Origin: Brevundimonas aurantiaca
GTDB lineage: Bacteria; Pseudomonadota; Alphaproteobacteria; Caulobacterales; Caulobacteraceae
Assembly (NCBI RefSeq): GCF_014199955.1
Contig: NZ_JACHOQ010000002.1
Location: forward strand, 558,001-622,000
Direction: 5' to 3'
DNA length: 64,000 nt
A program made the position numbers and the translations under genes. Below, piece by piece: positions 40,359 through 49,183 of the stretch (within the stretch, counting starts at the first letter, position 1; the number at the start of each line of letters is the position of its first letter). The notes below the pieces were generated by a model. That model had not been told where the DNA came from, ran no database searches, and saw nothing but the letters and a program-made list of their open reading frames with translations.

Positions 40359-40415
40359 AGCCTGATCCGTTGAGGAGGAACCGCGAAGCGGTTCCGTCCG
40401 AAACGATCATGCTCT
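40357..40415. repeat. Intergenic palindromic element, probable bidirectional terminator
   Basis: Imperfect outer arms (AGAGCCTGATC and GATCATGCTCT) frame an inner perfect hairpin GGAACCGC-GAA-GCGGTTCC (40377-40395). The outer ends resemble the AGAGCATGATC elements widely dispersed in alphaproteobacteria. It fills the space between the convergent lepB and EF-hand genes and overlaps their stops. Confidence 0.75.
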
Positions 40416-40737
40416 AGCGGGCGCGGAACTCTTCGAAGCTAAGACGGCCGTCATGGTCGCGGTCCAGGCGATCAAAGGCGGTTCGGGTCGGCGTCACGCT
40501 CTCAGCCAGGGACGGCGCGGCGACGCCCCCCAGGGCCAGGGCGGCCAGAACCGCCGCCAGGAGCAGGCGGCCGTCGAACCGGCGTGGACGCGCGGCCAGT
40601 TCGGCGTCGATGAAACGGCGAAGCACGTCGCTGGCGGTGCGGCCCTCGGCGCGGCAACGCGCCATGAAGGCCGTCTTGGTGTCGTGCGGCAGACGGATTT
40701 CGATGGTCTCCGTCTTCTTCAGCGGCCGAGGCGCCAT
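40414..40737 (-). CDS. Ribbon-helix-helix/membrane/EF-hand protein
   Basis: A 107-residue protein with an unusual three-part layout. Residues 10-48 look like a ribbon-helix-helix DNA-binding fold (ETIEIRLPHDTKTAFMARC, then ASDVLRRFIDAELA). Residues 57-77 form a membrane segment (LLLAAVLAALALGGVA). The C-terminus has a canonical EF-hand loop with Asp92, Asp94, Asp96, Gly97 and Glu103 in DRDHDGRLSFEEF. If the N-terminus is inside, the EF-hand faces the periplasm. Calcium-sensing with DNA binding is a reasonable guess, not shown. It is 17 bases after the DUF2155 gene on the same strand. Confidence 0.72.
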   Translation of the reverse strand: MAPRPLKKTETIEIRLPHDTKTAFMARCRAEGRTASDVLRRFIDAELAARPRRFDGRLLLAAVLAALALGGVAAPSLAESVTPTRTAFDRLDRDHDGRLSFEEFRAR

Positions 40738-40754
40738 GTCGCCGCCCGCCCCGC

Positions 40755-41417
40755 TCAGTTCTTACAGCCTACGACCCAGGCGTCGTAGTTCGGGTGCTGA
40801 AGCCCGCTGACGGCCGGAGACGAGGCGAACATCCAACCGCGGAAGACTTGGCGCGGCTCGGCCGAGGCGGCGCCTCGGCTCTGAACCGCGACCTGAAGAT
40901 AGGCGATGGCGTCTTCGGTCAGTTCGTCGGGCGTGGAGACTTCGCAGGCGCGGGCGGTGAAGATCAGATTCTTGTTGAACCGGACCGGCCGACCGCCGAC
41001 CTCGACCTCGAACTTCATCGTCTCGGCCGTGGTCTTGTCCAGGGCCTGGATGACGGCGAACTTGCGCCGCTGACGGCGGGCTGGAGTCTCGGGCTGTTCG
41101 ATCGGCTTTTCGGCCACCGGCGCTTCCGCCTCGACCTCTTCCTCGGCTTTTTCGGCCACGGCCGCGTCCTCGGCGATTTGAACCGACGGTGGAGGAGAGA
41201 CGGCGATCGGCGCGCGAGGCGCAGGCGTGCCAGAGGGGGCCGTCTCGGTCGGGACGGCCGGCGTCGCCGGCGTGTTTCTCAGGATTTCGCCGATCGGATC
41301 CTGTTGAACCGGACGCGCGTCGCGGGGCGCATCCTGAAGGACGCTGGCGGTGACCGCCCCGGCGCTGAGCGCCAGCACGAGGCTCGCCCCAGCCGTCAGC
41401 AGCCGATTCCGTCTCAC
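40755..41417 (-). CDS. DUF2155 domain protein
   Basis: A 220-residue protein. The start is a GTG at 41417 overlapping the NDUFA12 stop in a GTGA, a better choice than the upstream frame. A membrane segment (LLTAGASLVLALSAGAVTA) is followed by a Pro/Glu-rich linker of about 90 residues and the C-terminal DUF2155 domain (KFAVIQALDKTTAETMKFEV and ARACEVSTPDELTEDAIAYL), with paired Cys residues. The family is alphaproteobacterial and usually beside the NDUFA12 gene. It is thought to be periplasmic; function unknown. Confidence 0.87.
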   Translation of the reverse strand: MRRNRLLTAGASLVLALSAGAVTASVLQDAPRDARPVQQDPIGEILRNTPATPAVPTETAPSGTPAPRAPIAVSPPPSVQIAEDAAVAEKAEEEVEAEAPVAEKPIEQPETPARRQRRKFAVIQALDKTTAETMKFEVEVGGRPVRFNKNLIFTARACEVSTPDELTEDAIAYLQVAVQSRGAASAEPRQVFRGWMFASSPAVSGLQHPNYDAWVVGCKN

Positions 41418-41866
41418 TCGGGCGTCCAGGCCTGATAATCGCCCGTGGCCGCCGGGCGCTTGGCCTCTGCGGCCAGCGAGCCCTGCGGACGCCAAGCCAT
41501 GGGCGTGCCCGTCAGATTGGGCAGATGGTCCTTTTCCCACGGGCGGCGCAACAGGGGCGCCTCGGTCGGCGGCAGGTCAAAGGTGTAACGCAGCCAGCCG
41601 TGCCAGTCCGGCGACACCTTCGTGGCGTCTGCATAGCCTTCATAGACGACCCAGCGACGCTTGCGGCCGTCATAGCTGGAGTGGTCCTTGGCCTCGTAAT
41701 ATTTGTTGCCGAACTCATCGGTCCCGACGAAGCGGCCGCGCTTGGCGATCGTAAACAGGGTGCCGATCGTGGCCCCATTCCACCAGGCGAAAATTTTGTT
41801 CAGCACGTCGTCAAACCCACGCGAAAAGACGCCGCGGGCGAAACCCCGACGGTCTGGCGCGATCAT
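41414..41866 (-). CDS. NADH dehydrogenase accessory subunit, NDUFA12 type
   Basis: A 150-residue homologue of the mitochondrial complex I accessory subunit (B17.2). The signature is clear in FAWWNGATIGTLFTI, VGTDEFGNKYYEAK, RWVVYEGYADATKVSPDWHG and LRYTFDLPP. It stabilises complex I at the membrane-arm junction in alphaproteobacteria. The ATG at 41866 gives a somewhat longer N-terminus than usual; a GTG at MLNKIF-like VLNKIF is an alternative. It overlaps the DUF2155 gene by 4 bases. Confidence 0.94.
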   Translation of the reverse strand: MIAPDRRGFARGVFSRGFDDVLNKIFAWWNGATIGTLFTIAKRGRFVGTDEFGNKYYEAKDHSSYDGRKRRWVVYEGYADATKVSPDWHGWLRYTFDLPPTEAPLLRRPWEKDHLPNLTGTPMAWRPQGSLAAEAKRPAATGDYQAWTPE

Positions 41867-42041
41867 AGAAACCCCAGCCCCGTTCGTCCAGCATTGAGGC
41901 GCGCCGACGGCGGCTGGCCGCTTTCGATCCTTTCCGCGCGACGCGAGGGGAAAGGATCAAACCTAAACCTGTGAATCTGTTTAGAACCGAACTGCCCTCG
42001 GGGGTGTTTTAAGCGTCGCCCTTTCGGCGGATCACTTGAGG

Positions 42042-44666
42042 ATGCGAGATTTGGACAAGGACAGGCGGAACGCCAACGACGGTCAGGTGGAGGCCCTGGA
42101 CGCCGAGCGAATCGCCGATGAGGTCGCTGGCATCGACCGCGGGACCGATCCCTTCGTCGCCGCCGTGCGGGCGACCCGCATGCCGATGATTGTGACAAAC
42201 CCTCGTCTGCCGGATAATCCGGTCGTCTTCGCCAATGACGCCTTCTGCCGGTTGACCGGCTATGAGCGGTCCGAAATTCTCGGTCGAAACTGCCGGTTCC
42301 TGCAAGGGCCGGAGACCGAGCCGGAGACGGTCAAGCGCATCCACAGGGCTGTGAAAGACGCCGCGCCGATCGAGATCGACATCCGCAACTATCGCAAGGA
42401 CGGGTCCGCCTTCTGGAACCGCCTGTTGCTGGCGCCGGTCTATGACGGCTACGGCGACCTGGCCTATTTCTTCGCCAGTCAGTTGGACGTCACACGCGAC
42501 CGGGAAAAGGTCGAGGGGCTGAAATCCCGCAACGCCGCCCTGTCGGCGGAGCTGACGAACCGCCTGACCCTTGCGCAGGAACGCGAGCGCGAACTTGAGC
42601 TGGCGATGGCCGCCGGGGGGCTGGGCGCCTGGAGCGTGGATGTCGCCAGCCGATCCTTGGCGGCCTCGGAGGCCTACAAGGCCTTGCTGGGATGGCCGAG
42701 CGATCGGCCGATGACCTATGAGGATCGTCAGTCGCTGATCCACCCTGAGGATCGCGACGCCGTTCGCGCCCAGAGCGACGCCACGATTAACGACGGCGCG
42801 GACTACGACATCACCCACCGCATCGTGACGCCCCAGGGCGAAACCCGCTGGATGAAGGCGCGCGGCGTGCTGATCAGCGATGCGGACGGCGCGCCGCTTC
42901 GTATCGCGGGCGTGACCCAGGACATCACCCGCGAAGTGCGGTCCCAGAAGATGCGGACCGCCCTGGTGGAGCTGTCGGACGCCCTGCGCGATCTGGACGA
43001 CCCCGCCGACATCTCCTACGCAGCGGCCCAGGTTCTGGGCCGCACCCTGGAGGTCAGCCGCGCCGGTTACGGCCTGGTCGATCGACAGGCCGAGACGATC
43101 ACCATCGACCGCGACTGGAACGCGCCTGGAATAAAGACGCTGGCCGGCGTGCTGCACTTCCGCGACTACGGCTCCTACATCGAGGAGCTGAAGCGCGGCG
43201 AGACCGCCGTGATCGCCGACGCGCGGCTGGACCCCCGCACGTCCCAGACGGCCCAGGCGCTGGAGGCCATCAGTGCGCGCGCCTTCGTCAACATGCCCTT
43301 GACCGAACAGGGCGGTCTGGTGGCCCTGCTCTATCTGAACCACGCCACGACCCGTGCATGGCCTGAAGACGAAATGGCCTTCATCCGCGACGTGGCCGAG
43401 CGGACTCGCGCCGCGACGGAACGCCGACGGGTCGAGCGCAACCTCGCGGACCTGGCGGCTTCTCTGGAACGTCAAGTCGAAGAGCGGACCGCCGCCTTGA
43501 TGAAGAGCGAGGAGGCTCTGCGCCAATCCCAGAAGATGGAGGCGGTCGGACAGCTCACCGGCGGCATCGCCCATGACTTCAACAATCTGCTGACGGGCAT
43601 AACCGGAAGCCTGGATCTGTTGGCCAAGCGGCTGGCCGAAGGGCGGATCAATGAGGCGGATCGCTTCATCACCGCCGCCCAGGGCGCCGCGCGCCGCGCC
43701 TCGTCCCTGACTCACCGCCTGCTGGCCTTCTCGCGTCGCCAGACCCTGGCCCCTCGCCCCACCGATCTGGCCCGGCTGGCGAGGGGGATGGAGGAGCTGA
43801 TCCAGCGCACCATGGGGCCGGGCATCACCGTCGAAGCCGTGCACGGGGGCGGTCTGTGGCCCGTGCTGGTGGATCCGGGTCAGTTGGAAAACGCCTTGCT
43901 GAACCTGTGCATCAACGCCCGAGACGCCATGCCCGAGGGCGGCAAACTGACCATCGAAAGCGGCAATCGCTGGCTGGACGAGCGGGTGGCGGCGGAATGC
44001 GAACTGCCGCCGGGCCAATATGTGTCGCTGTGCGTGTCCGATACGGGCGCAGGCATGGCGCCGGACGTCGTGGCTAGGGCCTTCGAACCCTTCTTCACCA
44101 CCAAGCCGATCGGCCAGGGCACGGGTCTGGGCCTGTCGATGATCTATGGATTCGCCCGCCAGTCAGGCGGACAGGTCCGAATCTATTCGGAACCGGGCCA
44201 AGGGACGATGGTCTGCCTGTACCTGCCCCGCCACCTGGGCGCGGCCGAAGCGCCCGAGCCGACGCCGAGCGCGGCCGACACGCCCCAGGCGACGGCGGGC
44301 CAGACGATCCTGATCGTGGACGACGAACCGACGGTGCGGATGCTGGCCTCGGAAGTCCTGGGTCAGTTGGGTTACGCGACCATGGAGGCCGAGGACGGAA
44401 AGGCCGGCCTCGCGACCCTGAACACCGACCGCCCCATCGATCTCCTGATCACCGACGTCGGCTTGCCTGGCGGGATGAACGGCCGCCAGGTGGCCGACGC
44501 CGCGCGCGCGGTCCGACCCGATCTGAAGGTGTTGTTCGTCACCGGCTATGCCGAGAACGCCGTCCTCAGCCACGGCCACCTCGACCCGGGAATGCACATA
44601 CTGACCAAGCCCTTCGCCATGGACGAACTGGCCCGGCGGGTTAAGGCCATCCTCACCGCCGACTGA
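42042..44666 (+). CDS. LOV-domain hybrid histidine kinase
   Basis: An 874-residue cytoplasmic sensor. Domains in order: LOV (about 45-160) with the flavin-adduct Cys84 in [12 protein letters not shown] (about 185-295), GAF (about 310-450), a short coiled-coil linker, HisKA with phospho-acceptor His511 in [11 protein letters not shown], the HATPase (N-box [11 protein letters not shown]-boxes DTGAGM and GTGLGLS), and a C-terminal receiver with Asp805 in [13 protein letters not shown]. It should respond to blue light through a flavin-cysteine bond. The start is either the ATG at 42042 or a TTG at 42036; neither has a strong ribosome site. No cognate output gene is adjacent. Confidence 0.95.
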   Translation: MRDLDKDRRNANDGQVEALDAERIADEVAGIDRGTDPFVAAVRATRMPMIVTNPRLPDNPVVFANDAFCRLTGYERSEILGRNCRFLQGPETEPETVKRIHRAVKDAAPIEIDIRNYRKDGSAFWNRLLLAPVYDGYGDLAYFFASQLDVTRDREKVEGLKSRNAALSAELTNRLTLAQERERELELAMAAGGLGAWSVDVASRSLAASEAYKALLGWPSDRPMTYEDRQSLIHPEDRDAVRAQSDATINDGADYDITHRIVTPQGETRWMKARGVLISDADGAPLRIAGVTQDITREVRSQKMRTALVELSDALRDLDDPADISYAAAQVLGRTLEVSRAGYGLVDRQAETITIDRDWNAPGIKTLAGVLHFRDYGSYIEELKRGETAVIADARLDPRTSQTAQALEAISARAFVNMPLTEQGGLVALLYLNHATTRAWPEDEMAFIRDVAERTRAATERRRVERNLADLAASLERQVEERTAALMKSEEALRQSQKMEAVGQLTGGIAHDFNNLLTGITGSLDLLAKRLAEGRINEADRFITAAQGAARRASSLTHRLLAFSRRQTLAPRPTDLARLARGMEELIQRTMGPGITVEAVHGGGLWPVLVDPGQLENALLNLCINARDAMPEGGKLTIESGNRWLDERVAAECELPPGQYVSLCVSDTGAGMAPDVVARAFEPFFTTKPIGQGTGLGLSMIYGFARQSGGQVRIYSEPGQGTMVCLYLPRHLGAAEAPEPTPSAADTPQATAGQTILIVDDEPTVRMLASEVLGQLGYATMEAEDGKAGLATLNTDRPIDLLITDVGLPGGMNGRQVADAARAVRPDLKVLFVTGYAENAVLSHGHLDPGMHILTKPFAMDELARRVKAILTAD

Positions 44667-44710
44667 GACCCGATCCGCCGAAACATCGGAACGGCTCAGA
44701 TTATTTTGAG

Positions 44711-44729
44711 AATGCGATTGACTCGCATT
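44711..44729. promoter_or_regulatory. Fur-like operator of the iron-type TonB operon
   Basis: A perfect 7-base inverted repeat AATGCGA-N5-TCGCATT, preceded by GAG. It lies 49 bases before the receptor start. The same TGCGA-N5-TCGCA core occurs at 16180-16194 and in degenerate form at 6463-6477. Confidence 0.65.
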
Positions 44730-44778
44730 ACTGACCCTTTTACGGCGCTCCGCACGAACTCAGCGAGCGGGGGATGCC

Positions 44779-47061
44779 ATGTCGCGACTTCACCTTCTGG
44801 CCTCTACGGCCATCGCCGTTCTGGCTCTGAGCCCGCTTGGGGCCAGGGCGCAAACGGGCGATCAGACGACGACGCTGGATGAGATCGTCGTCACCGGCGA
44901 AAAGACGGATCGCTCGTTGCAGGACACCCCGACCAGCGTCGGCGTCGTCACCGCGCGCCGGATCAACCAAGAAGCCATCCAGTCGCTGGCCGAAATCTTC
45001 CAGCGCACCGCCAACATGTCCGAGACCTACGGCCACAACGGCTTCACGATTCGGGGCATCAACAACAACGGCGTGTCGGGCGGCGGCGACTCTTCCCTGG
45101 CGACCATCTATGTCGATGGCGCGCCCCTGCCCGCCGCCATCACGTTCAACGGTCCGACCGACGTCTGGGACATGCGTCAGGTGGAGGTCTTCCGCGGACC
45201 GCAATCGACGCTGCAAGGTCTGAACGCCCTGGCCGGCGCCGTGGTGATGCGGACCGTGGACCCGACCTTCGACTGGGACCTTCGCACCCGCGCCACCATC
45301 GCCTCGCCTGACGAAACCACATTGGCGGTCGCCGGAGGCGGGCCTCTTATCGCGGACGAGCTGGCGTTCCGCCTGTCGGCTGAAAAGCGGGACGGCGACG
45401 GCTTCACGCACAATGTGACCCTGGACCAGCCTGAAGACCCGGTCGACAGTCTGACGGTGCGGGGACGGCTGCTGTGGACGCCCAAGGCTCTGCCGGGATT
45501 CGAGGCGCGCCTGGGCTACACCCGGTTCGAAAGCGACGGCGGCTACCTGTTCGTCTACACCAACACCAATGCGCCGGACTTCTACGAGAACCGGCGGGCT
45601 TTCTCGGACACGGCCAACCTGAGCCATGTCGAGGCCGATCTGGCGACCCTTGAGCTAACCCAAAGGCTGTCCGACCGGCTGTCGATCTCGGCCGTGACCT
45701 CCTGGAGCGATGTGGCCCAGCGTGTTCAGTACGACGGCGACGGGACGGCCCAGGCCGTCAGCTACGGCAAGAACGGCGACGACTTCGAGACCCTGACCCA
45801 GGAGTTGCGCCTCAACTATCAAGGCGACCGTCTGCACGGCCTGATCGGCGCCTTCTATTATGATCGCGATCAGAGGCGCATTTCGGCCAGCCGCACCGAC
45901 GTGCCGACGCCGGTCAACACCATTGCGGGCCTCCTGAGCGCCGGCGGCTTCCCGACCTCCGCCGCAGCCGCCATCGCCGCCCAATACGCCGCCGTCCTGC
46001 CCGTCATTCCCGTGGACTATACGGGCGATTTTCCGGCCCAGGTCACGACCTACGCCCTGTTCGGCGACGGCGAGTGGAACCTGACCGACCGCCTGTCGAT
46101 CGTGGGCGGCTTCCGCTGGGATCATGAGGAAAACACCACCCAGGTCACGCAATCGGCCCGGTTCGCCGGCGTCTATCCCGATCCGGCGGCCTTCGGCGCG
46201 GCGGGTTCGCCCCTGTATCTGGCTGTGACCGGAATCAATGCCGGGGTGGCCGCCATGGTGGCCCAGGCGGGATCGGCCACGCCCCCCGCCACGCGAGAGT
46301 TCGAGGCCTTTCTGCCCAAGCTGGGCGTACTCTACGACCTGACGCCGGACGTGACCGCAGGTTTCGTCGTCCAGCGCGGCTATCGTTCCGGCGGATCCAG
46401 CAGCAATACGGCCCGATCCCAGCTGTTCGCCTATGACCCCGAATACACTTGGAATTATGAGGCGTCCCTGCGCTCCGCCTGGCTGGACGGCGCCCTGACC
46501 GTCAACGCCAACGCCTATTATGTCGATTGGACCGACCAGCAGGTCTATGTGAACTTCGGCATCAACCTGTACGACAGCCACACGGTCAACGCCGGTCGGT
46601 CGCATCTGTACGGGTTCGAGATCGAGACGGCGCACCGGCTCTCGTCCACCTTCGACTGGTACGCCTCTGCCGGCTACACCCGCACCCATTTCGACGAGTT
46701 CACGACGACGGTGAACGGCCAGACCAGCGATCTGACCGGCTCGGAATTTTCCTTCGCCCCCCGTTGGACCCTGGCCCTGGGCGGCAACTACCGCTGGGGC
46801 GACGGCTTCGTCGCCAATCTGAACGCCAACTATCGATCCGAGGTGTTCACCAGCACGGGATTCAGCCAGGGCGACAGCCGCGTCAGCGGCCGCACCCTGG
46901 TCAATGGAAAGATCGGCTATGAGACCGGCCCCTGGGGCGCCTATGTCTACGCCAAGAACCTCTTCGACGAACACTATATGAGCTACGACCGCGCCCAGAC
47001 GAACCAGGCCGTCCTGGGCGATCCGCGGGTCGTGGGCCTGATGCTTCAGGCGCGCTGGTGA
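44779..47061 (+). CDS. TonB-dependent siderophore-type receptor
   Basis: A 760-residue receptor with a signal peptide ending in GARA and a TonB box DEIVVTGEK at about residues 36-44. The plug has FTIRGINNNGV and RQVEVFRGPQSTLQGLNALAG, the latter typical of siderophore-type receptors. The barrel closes in MLQARW. Its stop overlaps the next gene in a GTGA and a Fur-like box lies upstream. With the two following membrane genes this is an iron-siderophore (probably hydroxamate or catechol) uptake operon; the ligand is not identifiable. Confidence 0.9.
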   Translation: MSRLHLLASTAIAVLALSPLGARAQTGDQTTTLDEIVVTGEKTDRSLQDTPTSVGVVTARRINQEAIQSLAEIFQRTANMSETYGHNGFTIRGINNNGVSGGGDSSLATIYVDGAPLPAAITFNGPTDVWDMRQVEVFRGPQSTLQGLNALAGAVVMRTVDPTFDWDLRTRATIASPDETTLAVAGGGPLIADELAFRLSAEKRDGDGFTHNVTLDQPEDPVDSLTVRGRLLWTPKALPGFEARLGYTRFESDGGYLFVYTNTNAPDFYENRRAFSDTANLSHVEADLATLELTQRLSDRLSISAVTSWSDVAQRVQYDGDGTAQAVSYGKNGDDFETLTQELRLNYQGDRLHGLIGAFYYDRDQRRISASRTDVPTPVNTIAGLLSAGGFPTSAAAAIAAQYAAVLPVIPVDYTGDFPAQVTTYALFGDGEWNLTDRLSIVGGFRWDHEENTTQVTQSARFAGVYPDPAAFGAAGSPLYLAVTGINAGVAAMVAQAGSATPPATREFEAFLPKLGVLYDLTPDVTAGFVVQRGYRSGGSSSNTARSQLFAYDPEYTWNYEASLRSAWLDGALTVNANAYYVDWTDQQVYVNFGINLYDSHTVNAGRSHLYGFEIETAHRLSSTFDWYASAGYTRTHFDEFTTTVNGQTSDLTGSEFSFAPRWTLALGGNYRWGDGFVANLNANYRSEVFTSTGFSQGDSRVSGRTLVNGKIGYETGPWGAYVYAKNLFDEHYMSYDRAQTNQAVLGDPRVVGLMLQARW

Positions 47062-47633
47062 GCCCGGAGACGATCACCGTTCTCGCGTCGATCCCGCTGA
47101 TCGCCGGCGGGGTCGGCGGGGCGCGGTTGCTGCGCCGCGCCTGGGGGGATCGCACCGCGCGACGTCCGTTGTGGATCATCGGCGGCTGGGCGGTCCTGGC
47201 CGCACTCGTCTTCGCTTCCGCCTTCTGGCTGGGGCCGGCGCGTGGTCCCTTCATCGCCGTGACGCTGATCTCGGTCTGTGTCCTTCTGGTGGTGTCCTGG
47301 GGCATGGAACGGCGCACCGCGCGCGGACGGGCCGAACGCAGCCTGGCGCCCGAACCGTCCAACCGGGGCGCCAAGGCCTGGCGCGGCTGGCTTCGCGCCC
47401 TTTTGGCCGGACCGATCGGCATGATCGCCGCCATGGGCACCGCCATCGCCTTCGTCGCCTTCTGTCCCGGCGCGGCCGAGACCCGGCTGGTGCTGGGCGG
47501 ACTTCTGGCGCCCTTGCTGTGGGGCGCCGCCATGGCCTGGACCCTGGCCGACGACAAGATCCTGCGCGCCACCGCCGTCCTGGTCGGCGTCAGCCTGGCG
47601 ACCTTCGCCGCCGCCATGCTCAAGGGGTTCTGA
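47058..47633 (+). CDS. Small membrane protein of the iron operon
   Basis: A 191-residue protein starting at a GTG that overlaps the receptor stop. About five membrane segments are visible: VLASIPLIAGGVGGARLL, PLWIIGGWAVLAALVFASAF, ISVCVLLVVSWGM, a pair in LLAGPIGMIAAMGTAIAFVAF and the C-terminal ATAVLVGVSLATFAAAML. Similar small membrane partners (DUF3649/DUF3325-like) sit between TonB receptors and PepSY proteins in siderophore operons; I cannot pick the family. Translation is probably coupled to the receptor. Confidence 0.72.
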   Translation: MSPETITVLASIPLIAGGVGGARLLRRAWGDRTARRPLWIIGGWAVLAALVFASAFWLGPARGPFIAVTLISVCVLLVVSWGMERRTARGRAERSLAPEPSNRGAKAWRGWLRALLAGPIGMIAAMGTAIAFVAFCPGAAETRLVLGGLLAPLLWGAAMAWTLADDKILRATAVLVGVSLATFAAAMLKGF

Positions 47634-47635
47634 CG

Positions 47636-49183
47636 ATGAAGGACAACCGCCTCGATCCCGCGCCCAAAAAGGCCGGCAGGCCGATCTGGCCCAAGGTCCC
47701 GGCTGGATTCGTCCGGTCCGTCCTGGCAGGCCACTCCGCCCTCGGCTTGGCCTTCGCAGCCTTGATCTATCTGGTCTGCTTCTCAGGATCGGTCGCCGTC
47801 TTCGCGCGGGAGTTCCAGCGTTGGGAACAGCCGAATGCGACGCCCATCGCCGCAGTGACGCCGGCCGCCCTGCAGACCGCCATGGAACAGGCCATCGCTC
47901 GTTCCTCGACGACGGTGGAGCATGTCCGCATCCTGCCCCCCACCCCGGACCTGCCTCGCTTGACGGTGAGCACGGACGCCGACGGCGTGGAGCATACCTA
48001 CGCCGCGGATGCGGCCGGGCGACTGGGGGATGAAGGCGAGGCCGTCTGGACTGAGTTCATGGTCCTGCTGCACACCGCCCTGCATCTGCCCCGCGCCTGG
48101 GGCGGCTTCGTCGTGGGCCTGACGGGGGTCGCCCTTCTGTCCTCGCTGATCTCTGGCGTCCTAGCCCATCCGCGCGTGTTCAAGGACGCCTTTCATCTAC
48201 GCTGGGGCGGCGCCAAGCGGCTGCAGGAAGCCGATCTGCACAATCGGGCGGGTGTGTGGGCCCTGCCCTTTCACGTCATCGTCTCGCTGACGGGCGCCTT
48301 GTTGGGCCTCAGCACCCTCATCGTCGGAATTCTGGCCTTGGCCATGTTCCAGGGCGACACCTCCAAGGCCTACGCGCTTTTCGTTCCGGTCATCCCCGAC
48401 GACCCGCGCCCGGCGGTCGCCCCGCCCAACCTGGCCGCCGCAATCGAGACGGCCCAGCGGCTGGCGCCCGATGCGCGGCCGACCTTCATCAGCATCGAAC
48501 ACCCTGCGGAACAGGGGCAGACGGTCGTGGTCAACGTCGCCAAACCCAATCGGGTGATGGCGGGCTCCAACCTCTATTTCGACGGACAGGGTCGCCTGCT
48601 CAACATCAGCCGCACGGCTGAGCCGAACCTGGGGCAGAAGATTCTGGCCTCCCTGGGGCCGCTGCATTTCGGCTGGTTCGGCGGCATCGTCGTCAAGATC
48701 GCCTATGGACTGCTGGGTCTGGCCTTGACGGCGGTGACGGCCAGCGGCGTCGCCATCTGGCTGGCGCGGCGACGCGACAAGGGCCGCCCCGCGCCGCGGT
48801 GGGAACGGATCTGGATCGGCGCGGTCTGGAGCCAACCCCTCGCCTTCGCCGCCTCGGCCCTTATTGTCCTGGGCTTGTCCTCCACCGCCGCCTCGACGCC
48901 CCTACTGGTCTGGGGTCTGGTCACGGGGACGACCCTGGGACTGTCAGTCTGGGTCGAACCGGCGCGCTTGTCGCGCATCCTGCGGCTCGTCTCCGCCGTC
49001 GCCCTGGGGCTGGTCGTGCTGACACACCTGGTTCGCCACGGCGCCCATTACGAAGACTCCGCCGCCTGGGCCATGAACGGCGCCCTGGCCGCCATCGCCG
49101 CCCTCCTGGCCTGGACGGTTCTAAGGCCTGCAATCCGCCGGACGAGTCAGGCGGCGACCGCGGAACAGACCCGGGCCACATAG
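47636..49183 (+). CDS. PepSY-associated membrane protein, ferric-siderophore reductase type
   Basis: A 515-residue inner-membrane protein. The start at 47636 has an AAGGGG eight bases upstream. A first membrane segment (LGLAFAALIYLVCFSGSVAV) precedes a periplasmic PepSY-like domain. Other segments are GFVVGLTGVALLSSLISGVL, VIVSLTGALLGLSTLIVGIL, GLLGLALTAVTASGVAIWL and a C-terminal cluster of three or four. Conserved His residues in the segments, such as in HTALHLP and HLRWGG, may bind haem. Such proteins reduce ferric siderophores so that iron is released. Its last 37 bases overlap the halogenase gene on the other strand. Confidence 0.87.
   Translation: MKDNRLDPAPKKAGRPIWPKVPAGFVRSVLAGHSALGLAFAALIYLVCFSGSVAVFAREFQRWEQPNATPIAAVTPAALQTAMEQAIARSSTTVEHVRILPPTPDLPRLTVSTDADGVEHTYAADAAGRLGDEGEAVWTEFMVLLHTALHLPRAWGGFVVGLTGVALLSSLISGVLAHPRVFKDAFHLRWGGAKRLQEADLHNRAGVWALPFHVIVSLTGALLGLSTLIVGILALAMFQGDTSKAYALFVPVIPDDPRPAVAPPNLAAAIETAQRLAPDARPTFISIEHPAEQGQTVVVNVAKPNRVMAGSNLYFDGQGRLLNISRTAEPNLGQKILASLGPLHFGWFGGIVVKIAYGLLGLALTAVTASGVAIWLARRRDKGRPAPRWERIWIGAVWSQPLAFAASALIVLGLSSTAASTPLLVWGLVTGTTLGLSVWVEPARLSRILRLVSAVALGLVVLTHLVRHGAHYEDSAAWAMNGALAAIAALLAWTVLRPAIRRTSQAATAEQTRAT

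Noticed and set aside
41980..42010. Possible EcfG-type stress promoter before the LOV kinase (GAAC...GTTTT)
   Set aside because: The first half lacks the GGAAC consensus and the second half lacks CGTT, so the match is at chance level.
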